Positions 9,537 through 19,843 are shown, numbered from the stretch's first letter. The stretch: 64,000 bases of DNA from Millionella massiliensis (GCF_900104655.1 NZ_FNWD01000002.1:2464246-2528245), one strand, 5' to 3'. The notes: generated by a model not told the origin, from the sequence alone. Translations and numbers: made by a program.

Positions 9537-9794
9537 ATTTTCTATGGGTAGGGCGACCGTTTCGGGCGGCGGGTGGAACGCTGCGCCGTGTGGCCGCAAA
9601 CTGCAAAAATACGAAGAAACCGCTTAATAATCACTCTCCGATCCGTTTTCCTGCGGATTCCACCGTGCGGGCGGAGGCGGGTGCTTCGTCGGCGGAGCCG
9701 TCCCGAAGGACGGACTGCATCTCTCAAAACGTCTCCGGGGGGTGTCTTATTACCTTTCTGCGGTGTTTTGTGCGGTTAATCGGAAACAGTTTTG

Positions 9795-9802
9795 TAATTT
9801 TG
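9795..9802 (+). promoter_or_regulatory. -7 element of the valS promoter
   Basis: TAATTTTG matches TAnnTTTG exactly. A TTTG at 9767-9770 lies 24 nt upstream, longer than the usual 19-21. The leader to the ATG at 9863 would be about 55 nt. Confidence 0.5.
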
Positions 9803-9862
9803 CAATTCAGTGCATTTTGCAAAAAGTGTGCAAAAGAACGATTTGTTTTAAAACCGGACAAA

Positions 9863-12520
9863 ATGACAGAGATACCTGCCAAATACGATCCTGCCGAGAA
9901 GGAGGACAAATGGTACCAGTACTGGCTCGATAACGGATTCTTCCACTCCGAACCCGACGAACGCGAACCCTATACGATTGTGATCCCGCCGCCCAACGTG
10001 ACCGGCGTGCTCCACATGGGACACATGCTGAACAACACCATTCAGGATGTGCTGGTGCGTCGCGCCCGCATGCAGGGTAAAAACGCCTGCTGGGTGCCCG
10101 GCACCGACCACGCGTCGATCGCCACCGAAGCCAAAGTGGTTCAGAAACTGGCCAAAGAGGGTATCAAAAAGTCGGACCTCACCCGTGAAGAGTTCCTCAA
10201 ACACGCCTGGGAATGGAAGGAAAAACACGGCGGCATCATCCTCGAACAGCTCAAAAAGCTGGGTGCCTCGTGCGACTGGGCCCGTACCAAATTTACGATG
10301 GATCCGCAGCTCAGCGCAGCCGTGATCCACGTCTTTGTCGATCTCTACAACAAAGGCAAAATCTACCGTGGTGTCCGCATGGTGAACTGGGACCCGGCTG
10401 CCCTGACCGCCATCTCGGACGAAGAGGTGATCTATAAGGAAGAGCACGGAAAACTCTACTACCTCCGCTACATGGTCGAAAATCCCGCCGAGGGCGAACC
10501 GAAGTATGCTGTGGTGGCCACGACCCGTCCCGAAACCATCATGGGCGATACGGCCATGTGTATCAACCCGAACGACCCGAAAAACATCTGGTTGCGTGGC
10601 AAACGGGTGATCGTGCCGCTCGTCGGACGCTCGATTCCCGTGATCGAGGACGACTATGTCGACATCGAATTCGGTACCGGTTGTCTGAAGGTGACCCCGG
10701 CACACGACGTGAACGACTACATGCTGGGGCAGAAACACAACCTACCGAGCATCGACATCTTCAACGACAACGGAACCCTCAGCGAAGCGGCCGGCCTCTA
10801 CGTAGGCATGGACCGTTTCGACGTGCGTCGCCAGATCGAAATCGACCTGCAGAACGCCGGCCTGATGGAGAAGGTCGAAGACTACACCAACAAGGTGGGC
10901 ACCTCGGAACGCAGCGGCGCCGTGATCGAACCGAAGCTCTCGATGCAGTGGTTCCTGAAGATGGACGAGATGGCTCGACCGGCCCTCAAAGCCGTCATGG
11001 AGGATGTGATCCGGCTCGTTCCGGCCAAGTTCAAGAACACCTACCGCTACTGGATGGAGAATGTGAAGGACTGGTGCGTCAGCCGCCAGCTCTGGTGGGG
11101 CCAGCAGATTCCAGCCTACTACATTCCCCAGCAGCTCGGAGGCGGTTTCGTTGTGGCCGAAACGCCCGCCGAAGCGCTGAATCTGGCTCAGGCCAAGAAT
11201 CCCGCCATCACGGCTGCCGACCTGACCCAGGATCCCGACGTGCTGGACACCTGGTTCAGCTCGTGGCTCTGGCCGATGTCGGTCTTCAACGGCGTGCTCG
11301 ATCCCGATAGTGCCGAAATCAAATACTACTATCCGACCAACGACTTGGTGACCGCTCCCGAGATCCTCTTCTTCTGGGTGGCCCGCATGATCATGGCCGG
11401 CTACGAATACCAGGGCGAACGTCCCTTCAGCAACGTCTACCTCACGGGTATCGTGCGCGACAAACTGCGTCGCAAGATGTCCAAGTCGCTCGGCAATTCG
11501 CCCGACCCGCTCGATCTGATCGCCAAATACGGCGCCGACAGCGTGCGTGTGGCGATGATGCTCTGCAGCTCGGCCGGGAACGACATCATCTGGGACGAAT
11601 CGCTGATCGAACAGGGGCGTAACTTCGGCAACAAGATCTGGAACTCGTTCCGCCTGATCAAAATGTGGGAGGTGAGCGACAGTGCCGCGCAACCCGAATC
11701 TGCCAAAATGGCGGTCGAATGGTTCGGTGCCAAACTCGCTGCCACGGTGGCCGAGATCGACGAACATTTCGCCTCGTTCCGCATTTCGGATGCGTTGATG
11801 ACCCTCTACCGGCTCTTCTGGGAGGACTTCTCGGGCTGGTATCTCGAAATGGTCAAACCGGCCTACGGACAGCCTCTCGATGCCGAAACCTACCGTGCCA
11901 CGATCGGTTACTTCGAACGTCTGCTCCAGCAGCTCCACCCCTATATGCCCTTCATCACGGAGGAGATCTGGCACTATGTGGCCGAACGTGGTCCTAAGGA
12001 GTCGATCATGGTGAGCCGTTACACGCCGATGGCCGTGACCGAGGCTTCGGCAGCGTTGGTCGAACGGTTCGAACTGGTCAAAGAGGTGGTTGCCGGTATC
12101 CGCAACGTGCGCAAGACCAAAAACATCGCACAGAAAGAGGCGCTCGAACTGCTCTATGCGGCTGACGAGAACTACCCGGCCGAATTCGAGTCGGTGATTG
12201 CCAAAATGGGTAACCTGTCGGCCGTGACACCGCTGGCTGCCGGTCAGCAGAAACCGACCGGTGCGGCTTCGTTCATCGTCAAGACCACCGAATACTTCAT
12301 TCCGCTCGGCGCGATGATTGACGTTGAGGCCGAACGTGCCCGGATCACCAAAGAGCTGGACTATACGCGCGGCTTCCTGGCCAGTGTGATGAAGAAACTC
12401 TCGAATGAGCGTTTCGTGCAGAACGCGCCCGAGCAGGTGATTGCCAACGAACGGGCTAAACAGGCCGATGCCGAGGCGAAAATCAAGGCGCTCGAAGCTC
12501 AGCTGGCCGCTCTTCAATAG
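9863..12520 (+). CDS. valS: Valyl-tRNA synthetase
   Basis: An 885-residue class I synthetase that charges tRNA-Val. The HIGH-type motif HMGH is at 51-54 in [12 protein letters not shown], the editing CP1 insertion follows, and KMSKS is at 538-542. The C-terminal 60-70 residues form a predicted coiled coil ([14 protein letters not shown]...) typical of ValRS. ATG 9863 was chosen because homology to the family begins directly there; the open frame extends 91 codons further upstream without meaning. The signature motifs are canonical, in contrast to ileS in this window. Confidence 0.97.
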   Translation: MTEIPAKYDPAEKEDKWYQYWLDNGFFHSEPDEREPYTIVIPPPNVTGVLHMGHMLNNTIQDVLVRRARMQGKNACWVPGTDHASIATEAKVVQKLAKEGIKKSDLTREEFLKHAWEWKEKHGGIILEQLKKLGASCDWARTKFTMDPQLSAAVIHVFVDLYNKGKIYRGVRMVNWDPAALTAISDEEVIYKEEHGKLYYLRYMVENPAEGEPKYAVVATTRPETIMGDTAMCINPNDPKNIWLRGKRVIVPLVGRSIPVIEDDYVDIEFGTGCLKVTPAHDVNDYMLGQKHNLPSIDIFNDNGTLSEAAGLYVGMDRFDVRRQIEIDLQNAGLMEKVEDYTNKVGTSERSGAVIEPKLSMQWFLKMDEMARPALKAVMEDVIRLVPAKFKNTYRYWMENVKDWCVSRQLWWGQQIPAYYIPQQLGGGFVVAETPAEALNLAQAKNPAITAADLTQDPDVLDTWFSSWLWPMSVFNGVLDPDSAEIKYYYPTNDLVTAPEILFFWVARMIMAGYEYQGERPFSNVYLTGIVRDKLRRKMSKSLGNSPDPLDLIAKYGADSVRVAMMLCSSAGNDIIWDESLIEQGRNFGNKIWNSFRLIKMWEVSDSAAQPESAKMAVEWFGAKLAATVAEIDEHFASFRISDALMTLYRLFWEDFSGWYLEMVKPAYGQPLDAETYRATIGYFERLLQQLHPYMPFITEEIWHYVAERGPKESIMVSRYTPMAVTEASAALVERFELVKEVVAGIRNVRKTKNIAQKEALELLYAADENYPAEFESVIAKMGNLSAVTPLAAGQQKPTGAASFIVKTTEYFIPLGAMIDVEAERARITKELDYTRGFLASVMKKLSNERFVQNAPEQVIANERAKQADAEAKIKALEAQLAALQ

Positions 12521-12590
12521 TTATTCCTGTTCAAGCTTTCCGGCGGCGTCTCATCGGTTTGAGGAGAGGGCCGGAAAGACGGAACGGTGA

Positions 12591-12637
12591 AACAGCGAGG
12601 CCGGTGTCGAATCGTTCGACACCGGCCTCGCTGTTTT
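12591..12637. terminator. Bidirectional terminator between valS and the helicase gene
   Basis: A perfect 21-bp stem (12591-12611 with 12615-12635) and a 3-nt loop, followed by T residues on the + strand. It lies between two convergent genes and can end both. Confidence 0.8.
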
Positions 12638-12677
12638 TCGGCTTGAGCGGAGTGGGACCGCTTCCCTTTTCGTGCGG

Positions 12678-14399
12678 TTAGTGCTTGCGGCGGCTGTGGT
12701 CGCGTCGCGGGACGAAATCCTGACGGCCGCCCTTGCGATGCGAATAGTTGTCGTTCGAGGGGCGGCGGTAGTTGCGGCCCCGGTCAGTGATGCCGTTCGG
12801 GTTGCGGTCGCTCTTCTTGTCGGGCTCCGTGGCCAGCTTTGCCAGCGGACGGTCGTCGTTGGCCAGTTCGCGCAGCGAGTTGAGCTTCTTCATGGCCGCT
12901 TCGGCGTCGCGGAACGGAATGGTAGCGAACGAGAAGTTCTCCATGCACTTCACGTCGTCGATTTTCTGCTGCGGAATGCCGCACTCGCGCGAGAGGAGCT
13001 CCACCATCGTTTTGGGACGGTAGCCGTCGGCCTTGCCCAGTCCGATGAAGAGACGTGCCGTGCCGCGGCGGTCGACGTCGATCCGTCGGATTTCGGGATA
13101 GTTGCTTTCGTCGAGTTCGTTCTTGAACGCCAGCCGCATCAGGGCGGCCAGTGCCACTTCGGGGTCGAGTTCGGCCAGCAGTTCGCGGGCCATCTCGTCG
13201 TAGCCGGTGTAGGACTCCTCTTCGATGATCTCGGCCAGGTCGTCCTTGATCTTGAGCTTCTTCATCTCGACGATGTCGTGGCCGGTGGGGAGGGTCTCCT
13301 TGCGGATGTCGGCCTTCACCTGGCGCTGCATGTAGACGAACTGGCGGTGTTCCGAGGGCGAGATGAAGGTGATGGCGGTCCCTTCGTTACCGGCACGGCC
13401 CGTGCGGCCGATCCGGTGGACGTACGACTCGGGGTCCTGCGGCAGCGAGTAGTTGATGACGTGGGTCAGGTTCGAAACGTCGATGCCGCGGGCGGCGACG
13501 TCCGTAGCCACCAGTATGTTGACCTGACGTTTCTTGAACTTGCGCAGAATCTTCTCGCGCTGGGCCTGCGATACGTCGCCGTGGAGCCCTTCGGCGGCAT
13601 AGCCCCGTTCGAGCAGGCTGTTGACCAGCTGGTCGACGGCTACCTTCGTGCGGCAGAAGATGATGCCGTAGAAGTCGTTTTCGACGTCGATGATGCGGGT
13701 CAGCGCATCGAACTTGTCGCTCTCGCGCACCTCGAAGTAGATTTGGTCGGTGAGGTCGGTGGTGACCTGCTTGGACTCGACTTTCAGAATCTCGACGTCG
13801 CACATGTATTTCCGCGAGAGGTCGGCGATGCGGTCGGGCATGGTGGCCGAGAAGAGGAAAATCCGACGTTCGTCGGGGGCGTAGCTCAGAATTTCGTCCA
13901 CGTCGTCGATGAAGCCCATGTTGAGCATCTCGTCGGCCTCGTCGAGCACCAGCCACCGCAGGCCCGACAGGTCGAGTGTGCCGCGGCGCAGGTGGTCGAG
14001 GATGCGGCCGGGGGTGCCGACGACGATGTCGACGCCGCTCTTGAGCCGACGCAACTGTTCGTTCATCGCGGCGCCGCCGTAGATCGGGCTGACGCGCAGA
14101 TCGCCCTTGCGGAACGACTGGATCTCGTCGTTGACCTGTATGGCGAGTTCGCGGGTGGGGGTCAGGATCAGTGCCTGGACGGTGTGGGGCTGCGGGGTGA
14201 GCAGTTCGACCAGCGGCAGACCGAAGGCGGCGGTTTTACCGGTTCCGGTTTGGGCCTGGGCGATGATGTCGTGGCTGTTTTCGAGCATCACCGGGATGGT
14301 GAGCCGTTGAATGGGCGAGGGGGTCTCGAAACCTTTGGCGGCCAGTGCTTCGAGGGTGCGCTCGGAGAGGCCGAGCTCCTGAAATTCTTCCAAGATCAT
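12678..14399 (-). CDS. DEAD-box ATP-dependent RNA helicase with DbpA-type RNA-binding domain
   Basis: A 573-residue protein with all helicase motifs: Walker A AQTGTGKT (49-56), PTREL, DEAD (153-156), SAT (184-186) and HRIGRTGR in the second RecA domain. A DbpA/CsdA-type RNA-recognition domain lies near 455-530, and the last 45 residues are a basic, Arg- and Asn-rich tail. Such DeaD/CsdA-like enzymes unwind structured RNA in ribosome assembly, mRNA turnover and cold adaptation. ATG 14399 places the Q motif where the family has it. It is convergent with valS and probably monocistronic. Confidence 0.93.
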   Translation of the reverse strand: MILEEFQELGLSERTLEALAAKGFETPSPIQRLTIPVMLENSHDIIAQAQTGTGKTAAFGLPLVELLTPQPHTVQALILTPTRELAIQVNDEIQSFRKGDLRVSPIYGGAAMNEQLRRLKSGVDIVVGTPGRILDHLRRGTLDLSGLRWLVLDEADEMLNMGFIDDVDEILSYAPDERRIFLFSATMPDRIADLSRKYMCDVEILKVESKQVTTDLTDQIYFEVRESDKFDALTRIIDVENDFYGIIFCRTKVAVDQLVNSLLERGYAAEGLHGDVSQAQREKILRKFKKRQVNILVATDVAARGIDVSNLTHVINYSLPQDPESYVHRIGRTGRAGNEGTAITFISPSEHRQFVYMQRQVKADIRKETLPTGHDIVEMKKLKIKDDLAEIIEEESYTGYDEMARELLAELDPEVALAALMRLAFKNELDESNYPEIRRIDVDRRGTARLFIGLGKADGYRPKTMVELLSRECGIPQQKIDDVKCMENFSFATIPFRDAEAAMKKLNSLRELANDDRPLAKLATEPDKKSDRNPNGITDRGRNYRRPSNDNYSHRKGGRQDFVPRRDHSRRKH

Positions 14400-14741
14400 G
14401 CTGTTACGGATGTTTGTGTGGATGGATGGTCGGACGCCCCGGCGGAGCGTCAGCCCGTCCCCGGTGTGCGGGGGGAGAACGGTCCCGGCCCGTCACGGGT
14501 GAGGAGCCGATGGGCAAAGGGTGAAACCATTCCGACTTTTCCAGCCATCGAAAATCCGAACAGTCTCAATGCGCCCGCAAAGGTACGTCAAATTATTCGG
14601 AACGTGGGGAAGAGGGAACTTTTGGGTGAAATTTTATATAGTGTTTTTTTGTGTTGTAATCTGTTTTTTTTATTGTAAATTTGTTGGTGATGGGGTTTGG
14701 GATAGAGCTTCTTTAAGTTTTTAATTGCTAATTTAGTTGCT
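14400..14741. other. Divergent intergenic region, composition shift
   Basis: The left part is G+C-rich like the genome. From about 14620 the DNA becomes markedly A+T-rich with T-runs, marking entry into the NVEALA island. No gene is seen; it holds the promoter of the NVEALA gene. Confidence 0.65.
14654..14683 (+). promoter_or_regulatory. Promoter of the NVEALA/propeller operon
   Basis: TTG (14654-14656) and, after 19 nt, TAAATTTG (14676-14683) fit the Bacteroidota consensus. The leader is about 50 nt. Confidence 0.6.
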
Positions 14742-15023
14742 ATGAAAAAAATGACTAAAATTCTGCTGGCAACCGGCGCAGCGCTGGTGCTAACAGGTGG
14801 TGCGGTGACAAACTTTTTGATTGCCAACAACAAAGCAATGACACCTCAGGATGATTTGACTTTAGCCAATATCGAGGCATTAGCCGTAGATATTGAGTTG
14901 CCAGGAGGTAAGTGTGATAATTTTAATGGATATCGACGAATCAAGGAAGGGAATGAACGTATTTACGATTGTTGCTATTTAATGCAAGTCGGAAGTGGGA
15001 GAGAAGATTGTAAACGTTGGTAA
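14742..15023 (+). CDS. NVEALA family small exported peptide
   Basis: A 93-residue precursor: basic start (MKKMTK), a hydrophobic segment (8-28), then NIEALA at 43-48. That is the variant of the NVEALA motif for which this Bacteroidales family is named. Downstream are four cysteines (C58, C77, C78, C90), suggesting disulfides outside the cytoplasm. I infer that processing may occur at or after the ALA, leaving a roughly 45-residue mature peptide. The function of the family is unknown to me; a secreted signal, toxin or modified peptide are all possible. The next gene begins 16 nt downstream and encodes a six-bladed propeller lipoprotein, a pairing I recall as recurrent for this family. A+T-rich codons set it apart from its neighbours. 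Confidence 0.78.
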   Translation: MKKMTKILLATGAALVLTGGAVTNFLIANNKAMTPQDDLTLANIEALAVDIELPGGKCDNFNGYRRIKEGNERIYDCCYLMQVGSGREDCKRW

Positions 15024-15039
15024 AAAAGGAGGCAGGTTG

Positions 15040-16098
15040 ATGAGATTCTCTGGCGGGCTGATTTACTGCTTGTTGAGCAGTGCAGCGGTTGTTTTGACTT
15101 ATGCCTGTGACTCGGCTGGGCAGTCTAATCAGTGTCTTGAAAAGAGATTCGCTGTCGAACTGATTCCCGAAACGGATTCTGTATCGTTGCCCTATTTAAT
15201 CCATCCGTTTCGATGGTATATACAGGACGACAAAATGCTGATCGAAGATTTGAATGGAGAGTATTTCGGACACATGTTCTCATTGCCGGATTTGAAACCG
15301 GTGTGTCGATTCGGTCGGCAAGGGCATGGCCCAAATGAATATGTCAATCCGGGTTTGGCTTGTATGCGGCGCGGTACGGATGCTGCCCTGTTTGAGGCCA
15401 TTCCTAACCGGATGGATATGTATTGTCTGCTTCCGACCGATTCGATGGAGTTGGTGCAAACCTGGCAGTTTCCCGAATGGATGAAAGAACGGCAACTTCC
15501 CAAGGCGTATTCCCGTCTTTGGCAGGTGAAAGATTCTCTTTTTATTGGTGTCGCTTTCCCTCCGCGTTTCCCGGAGATCGATTTGCTGGATATGAGTGTT
15601 CCTGCGGTTACGGCGTCGCTGGATTTTCCGTTGCAGGGATCCGAACAGGCGGGATCGTATCCATACCTGTTCGCGGCTTCGTACGGTGGCGGCAAACTGG
15701 CGCTTGCCTATCGGTATATCGACCGTATCGAGGTGTACGATGTTTCGCCTGGGGGTTTTGTGTTGGATTATGTAATCGGAGACGGCCAGGCGCAGGAGGA
15801 GTTGTCCATACAAAATCGGGACGATGAGATGATTTGCTATTATACGGCTGTGGCCTGCGATGGGAATCGGATCCTGGCTTTACACCAGGGGAACACGGAG
15901 GCTCAAATGCATGAAGATGGCATAAATTCTACGGTCGAGGTTTATCATGCTCCAACGGGCAGAGGGGAGGCCTTGTGGACTTTAGACATGCGCATTGACG
16001 ATCTGTCCTGGGATGCTGTGCGTGGTGTGTTATATGGCTATAGCGCATTGAGTGATTCGGCTCAGTTTTATGTGTTTCAGGAATCGCAGGCAGAGTAG
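15040..16098 (+). CDS. Six-bladed beta-propeller lipoprotein (BF3164/TolB-like)
   Basis: A 352-residue protein. I chose ATG 15040, which opens a lipoprotein signal with lipobox LTYAC (C23); an open frame from 14995 would overlap the NVEALA gene and bury the signal. The mature part is beta-rich with repeated blade-like segments and the FGRQGHGPNEY turn typical of Bacteroidales six-bladed propellers. It should sit in the outer or inner membrane, facing periplasm or surface, and has no visible catalytic residues, so a binding role is likely. It follows the NVEALA gene by 16 nt and probably shares its transcript. Its ligand or partner is not known; the peptide upstream is the obvious candidate. 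Confidence 0.75.
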   Translation: MRFSGGLIYCLLSSAAVVLTYACDSAGQSNQCLEKRFAVELIPETDSVSLPYLIHPFRWYIQDDKMLIEDLNGEYFGHMFSLPDLKPVCRFGRQGHGPNEYVNPGLACMRRGTDAALFEAIPNRMDMYCLLPTDSMELVQTWQFPEWMKERQLPKAYSRLWQVKDSLFIGVAFPPRFPEIDLLDMSVPAVTASLDFPLQGSEQAGSYPYLFAASYGGGKLALAYRYIDRIEVYDVSPGGFVLDYVIGDGQAQEELSIQNRDDEMICYYTAVACDGNRILALHQGNTEAQMHEDGINSTVEVYHAPTGRGEALWTLDMRIDDLSWDAVRGVLYGYSALSDSAQFYVFQESQAE

Positions 16099-16280
16099 CG
16101 GTGGAAAACCAAGTCGGTTGGTGAAATGTCGGCTTTTCCGGTCATTCCCCAAACAATCCGATCGCTTCTGTGGCATATAACTGAGCGATTCTCGGAGGGG
16201 TTTCGTTGTTGCGTGTTTGGTCTGCATCGGGAGGAGGGCCGTTCTGTGGGACCATCCGAAAATAAACATTTGAAATGAAA

Positions 16281-16320
16281 CCGGCCGGCCTTTCTGGGTG
16301 GAAAGGTCGGCCGGATTTTT
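16281..16320 (+). terminator. Terminator of the NVEALA/propeller operon
   Basis: A 13-bp GC-rich stem (16281-16293 with 16302-16314, one G-U pair) followed by ATTTTT. It ends rightward transcription and may also serve the convergent esterase gene. Confidence 0.75.
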
Positions 16321-16376
16321 ACTCCTTGACGCCTAATACAGGCATCGGTGTGTCAGGGGTGTTGGAATAGGGCAAA

Positions 16377-17735
16377 CTATTTGATTTCGACTTCGATGGC
16401 TGCCGGATAGAGGCGAGCGGGATCGAAGAAAATGGCGCAACTGTTGACCAGATTCTGGGTGTTCAGCTTCACTTTTCCGTTGAACGCCTCTTTCCCGTTG
16501 ACCAGTACGGTGATCGGACGATTCAGGTCAACCAGCTGGTCGTTCAGGAAGATCACTACGCGTCCTTTAGTGGCCGGAGTGAAGCTCTTTTTGTAGGTCT
16601 TGGCGAGTCCCCATTTGCTGGTGCGTTCGGCGGCTTCGGAGGTCATGTTGTTTACCTTCAGGTCGATCGTGTTCCCGTCGATGGTCATCTCGTAGCAGGC
16701 GCGGGTCCCCTCTTCGTCGGAACGTTCCTTGACGTAGAGGTTATAGAACCCGTTGCGGTAGCGGCCGTCCATGTTGAAGTTTTCCCAGTAGACGTATTTC
16801 GGATAGGGATTGCGGGTGTGGGTCTTCAGCCACGGGGTGGTGGGGTTGTAGTCGATCGAGGTGTGGGTGGCGTCGGGAACTACCTGAATGTCGTGTTCGT
16901 AGTAGCCGGGGTGAAGTTTCTGAAGCCGGTCGAACTCCTCCTTGGCGGCTTCGGTCAGCTCGTTGCGGCAGAATCCGAGGTCTTCCGATCCGGTGCGGAA
17001 CGAGAAGGCGATGTTGGCACAGTTTTCGGCCGGTGCATTTTCCATCGGTTCGCCGCCGGCGATGGGGCCGGCTCCGGCCAGATAGTCGGCGTAGAACGAC
17101 GCCAGACGCTGGCTGCCGTAGGCGCCTTCCGAGATGCCGAAGAAGTAGACGCGGTTCGGGTCGATTTCACCCGAGATGAAGGCCTGACGCAGCAGTTTTT
17201 CCCAGGCTTCCTGTTTGGCCACCTGCCACCAACGGTAGTAGCCGCCTTCGTTCGGGATTTGCGGAATGAAGTAGGCCGAGGGGGCGTCGTCGAAGCGCAT
17301 CCCGAGGCGGATGCCGTTGCTCCATTCGCGCTCTTTGGGGCCCGAACCGTGGAGATAGACGAACAGCGGCCAGCCGGCTTCGGGCTTGACTTCGCCTTTG
17401 GTGCCGTAGTAGTAGGGCATGATCGCTTCGGGTTCAAAGGCGGTGAGGTCGAAACTGCCGCTCTGAACCTTTTCGAGGGGTTTCAGCGTGGCCAGCTTGT
17501 CTTCTCTGAGGGCGGCGTTGGCCGCTTTCCAGGAGTTCCATACCTCCTCCTGTGCCTGGGCTACTTTTTTGGCCTTGAGCGGAGTGGAGGTCGCGTAGGC
17601 AGTTTTTTCGCCGCCCAGGTAGTGCGAAAAATATTCGACGTAGGTCGTGTTGGTTTTTTCGTTATCGGCAGGGTTGCCGGCCTGGCAGTTCAGAAACAGG
17701 GCGAACAGGCCTGCCATGAAAAGGTACTTCTTCAT
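16377..17735 (-). CDS. Alpha/beta-hydrolase lipoprotein (esterase/PHB-depolymerase-like)
   Basis: A 452-residue exported hydrolase. Start MKKYLFMAG at 17735 was chosen because it opens a lipoprotein signal (LFLNC); the frame extends upstream without signal features. The nucleophile elbow GISEG places the catalytic serine at S202, VYLHGSG forms the oxyanion region, and H291 in DATHTS is the likely catalytic histidine. A beta-rich C-terminal domain (about 340-452) may bind the substrate. It resembles secreted peptidase/esterase proteins of the PHB-depolymerase and feruloyl-esterase type; the substrate cannot be told. It is convergent with the propeller gene and has no clear operon partner. Confidence 0.72.
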   Translation of the reverse strand: MKKYLFMAGLFALFLNCQAGNPADNEKTNTTYVEYFSHYLGGEKTAYATSTPLKAKKVAQAQEEVWNSWKAANAALREDKLATLKPLEKVQSGSFDLTAFEPEAIMPYYYGTKGEVKPEAGWPLFVYLHGSGPKEREWSNGIRLGMRFDDAPSAYFIPQIPNEGGYYRWWQVAKQEAWEKLLRQAFISGEIDPNRVYFFGISEGAYGSQRLASFYADYLAGAGPIAGGEPMENAPAENCANIAFSFRTGSEDLGFCRNELTEAAKEEFDRLQKLHPGYYEHDIQVVPDATHTSIDYNPTTPWLKTHTRNPYPKYVYWENFNMDGRYRNGFYNLYVKERSDEEGTRACYEMTIDGNTIDLKVNNMTSEAAERTSKWGLAKTYKKSFTPATKGRVVIFLNDQLVDLNRPITVLVNGKEAFNGKVKLNTQNLVNSCAIFFDPARLYPAAIEVEIK

Positions 17736-17957
17736 TGTATGTAATCTTTTGTGGTGTTCGGGGGGCTTGGCACGGGGCGGGGACGATCTGTGCGAATCTT
17801 GAGCGTGGGTGGGGCAAGTCGACTGTGCACGGTGTCCGGGCGAGGGTGGCGGTGCAGTTCGGTGCGACGGTGTAAAAAAGGGGCGAAAGTGCATGTGCCT
17901 TTCTCCCCTCGTTGTTGTCCGTCTCCCGCAACTTGTTCGGGGGATCGTGGTATGTCG

Positions 17958-18533
17958 TTATTTGAGCGCGTCGATGGCGTCGCATAGCCGGCCGAAGATC
18001 TCGTCGATGGTGCCCACGCCGTTGACTGCGCGGAATTTGTCGGCTTTTTTATAGAAGTCGGCCACCACGGCGGTCTGAGCCTTGTAGACTTCAAGGCGGT
18101 TTTTGATCGTGTCGATGCTCTGGTCATCGGCCCGGCCACTGGTTTTGCCGCGGGTGAGGATGCGTTCGGTCACCACTTCGTCCGGTACGTCGAGCGCCAG
18201 CATGACGGTCACCTGGGTGCCGATTTTGGTCAGCATCCGGTCGAAGGCTTCGGCCTGCGGCAGCGTGCGCGGAAAACCGTCGAAGATCACGCCGGGAGCG
18301 TCTTTATGCTCTTCGATGTACTTTTCGATGATTCCCAGCACCAGCTCGTCGGATGCCAGTTTGCCGCCTTCCATCTGTTTGGCGGCTTCTTTGCCCAGTT
18401 CGGTACCGCGACTGATCTCGCCGCGGATCACTTCGCCTGTCGAGAGGTGGAGAATGCCGTATTTTTCCTGGAGTTTTTCGGCCTGAGTGCCTTTGCCGGC
18501 CCCCGGAGGGCCGAATAACACAATGTTCAGCAT
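17958..18533 (-). CDS. adk: Adenylate kinase
   Basis: A 191-residue enzyme that interconverts ATP and AMP with two ADP. The P-loop GPPGAGKGT begins at residue 8, followed by FDGFPRT and the arginine-rich GRADD region. It is the short form without the extended zinc-binding LID, normal for Bacteroidota. MLNIVLFG at 18533 is the family start. It is divergent from thiL. No neighbouring purine gene is present. Confidence 0.96.
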   Translation of the reverse strand: MLNIVLFGPPGAGKGTQAEKLQEKYGILHLSTGEVIRGEISRGTELGKEAAKQMEGGKLASDELVLGIIEKYIEEHKDAPGVIFDGFPRTLPQAEAFDRMLTKIGTQVTVMLALDVPDEVVTERILTRGKTSGRADDQSIDTIKNRLEVYKAQTAVVADFYKKADKFRAVNGVGTIDEIFGRLCDAIDALK

Positions 18534-18629
18534 GTTATGTAAAACTTTAGACGTTGACTCGGGAAGTGCCTTCTGCGGTGGGGGCATGAGCCTCGCACAA
18601 AAGGAGTGGTAAAGTTATTTTTTAAATCT

Positions 18630-18637
18630 TAAATTTG
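18630..18637 (+). promoter_or_regulatory. -7 element before thiL, very short leader
   Basis: TAAATTTG matches TAnnTTTG and ends only 9 nt before the ATG at 18647, so the leader would be a few bases long. No clear -33 TTTG is seen. Translation from the in-frame ATG at 18665 is an alternative. Confidence 0.35.
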
Positions 18638-18646
18638 CAAAAAACC

Positions 18647-19705
18647 ATGACAAACCCCAAGCAAATGAGCCGTACCGAAATATCCGCTTTGGGTAAGGTG
18701 GCCTTTGTCGAGCGCCTGACCCAGCCCTTCACTACCAACCGAAATACCCATATCCGACAGGGGATTGGCGACGATGCCGCCGTGATCGACCGCGGCGAGT
18801 GGCTCGAGGTCGTCAGCCAGGCCACGATGCTCGAAGGGATCGACTTCGACCTGACCTATACTCCGCTCGAACATCTCGGTTACAAGTTGGTTGTGGCGGC
18901 AGTCTCCAATATTTGCGCCATGAATGCCCGAGCCGAGTATCTGACCGTCAGCATCGGGCTTTCAGCCCGTTTCTCGGTTGAGGATGCTACGGCGCTCTAC
19001 GACGGTATCAAGCGGGCCACCGACGAGTACCAGCTCGATCTGGTGGGCGGCAATACGTCGGCCTCGATGACGGGGCTGAACCTGATGGCCACCGTCATCG
19101 GGCAGACAACGGAACAGGAGCTGACCCTGCGCAGCGGCGCCCGGAACCGGGATTTGCTCTGCGTTACCGGTAATCTGGGGGCTGCCTACATGGGGCTGCA
19201 ACTGCTCGAACGCGAAAAACGCGTGCTCAAGGGGAACGACGTCAGCAAACCCGCCATCAGCGAGGAGAATGCCTACATCCTGCAGCGCCAGCTCAAACCC
19301 GAAGCGCGGGTGGATGTGCAGAGCCAGTTACGCGAGGCCGGAATTCGGCCGACGGCCATGATCGATGTGACGCGCGGTCTTGCTTCGGCTGCCCTGCATA
19401 TCTGCCGCCGATCCGACGTCGGCGTGCGAATCTACTTGAACCGTATTCCGATCGCTTCGGAGACCTTTCGGATGGCCGACGAAATGCACATCGACCCGGT
19501 GGTGGCTGCCCTGAACGGTGGCGACGATTATGAACTGCTCTTCACCGCTCCGCTCGACAAACATCAGGAGTTGCTGGCCATGCCCGGAGTCGATGTGATC
19601 GGACACATCGTGCCTGCGTCGCAGGGGGCAGCCCTCGTGACCCCCGATGGAGGTGAAATCCGCATTCAGGCGCCGGACTGGACCGCACGCGAGGAGCAGG
19701 AGTAA
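18647..19705 (+). CDS. thiL: Thiamine-monophosphate kinase
   Basis: A 352-residue cytoplasmic enzyme that phosphorylates thiamine monophosphate to the cofactor thiamine diphosphate. The AIRS-type fold is shown by GIGDDAAVI (39-47), DFDLTYTPLEHLGYK, the GGNTSAS loop and NGGDDYELLF near the C-terminus. The ATG at 18647 (MTNPKQ) was chosen; a second at 18665 (MSRTEIS) lies closer to the conserved start and cannot be excluded. No other thiamine gene or TPP riboswitch is visible nearby. A secreted glycosidase gene follows after about 140 nt. Confidence 0.92.
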   Translation: MTNPKQMSRTEISALGKVAFVERLTQPFTTNRNTHIRQGIGDDAAVIDRGEWLEVVSQATMLEGIDFDLTYTPLEHLGYKLVVAAVSNICAMNARAEYLTVSIGLSARFSVEDATALYDGIKRATDEYQLDLVGGNTSASMTGLNLMATVIGQTTEQELTLRSGARNRDLLCVTGNLGAAYMGLQLLEREKRVLKGNDVSKPAISEENAYILQRQLKPEARVDVQSQLREAGIRPTAMIDVTRGLASAALHICRRSDVGVRIYLNRIPIASETFRMADEMHIDPVVAALNGGDDYELLFTAPLDKHQELLAMPGVDVIGHIVPASQGAALVTPDGGEIRIQAPDWTAREEQE

Positions 19706-19843
19706 CGCCCGGCCGGAGGGAAGGCGGCCATGTTGCGGACAGACTGTCTGCGTCGCAGCCGAGTGTGGGTGAAGGGTGGCTGGGGAGAGTCAGCCTCCGT
19801 CGGCCGTATCCATACGAAATCCATTAACCCCATATTCTTACGT

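Noticed and set aside
9590..9862. 91-codon N-terminal extension of valS
   Set aside because: It crosses the valS promoter box and has no relation to the synthetase family.
14995..15039. Longer start for the propeller lipoprotein
   Set aside because: It overlaps the NVEALA gene and would place the lipoprotein signal inside the protein.
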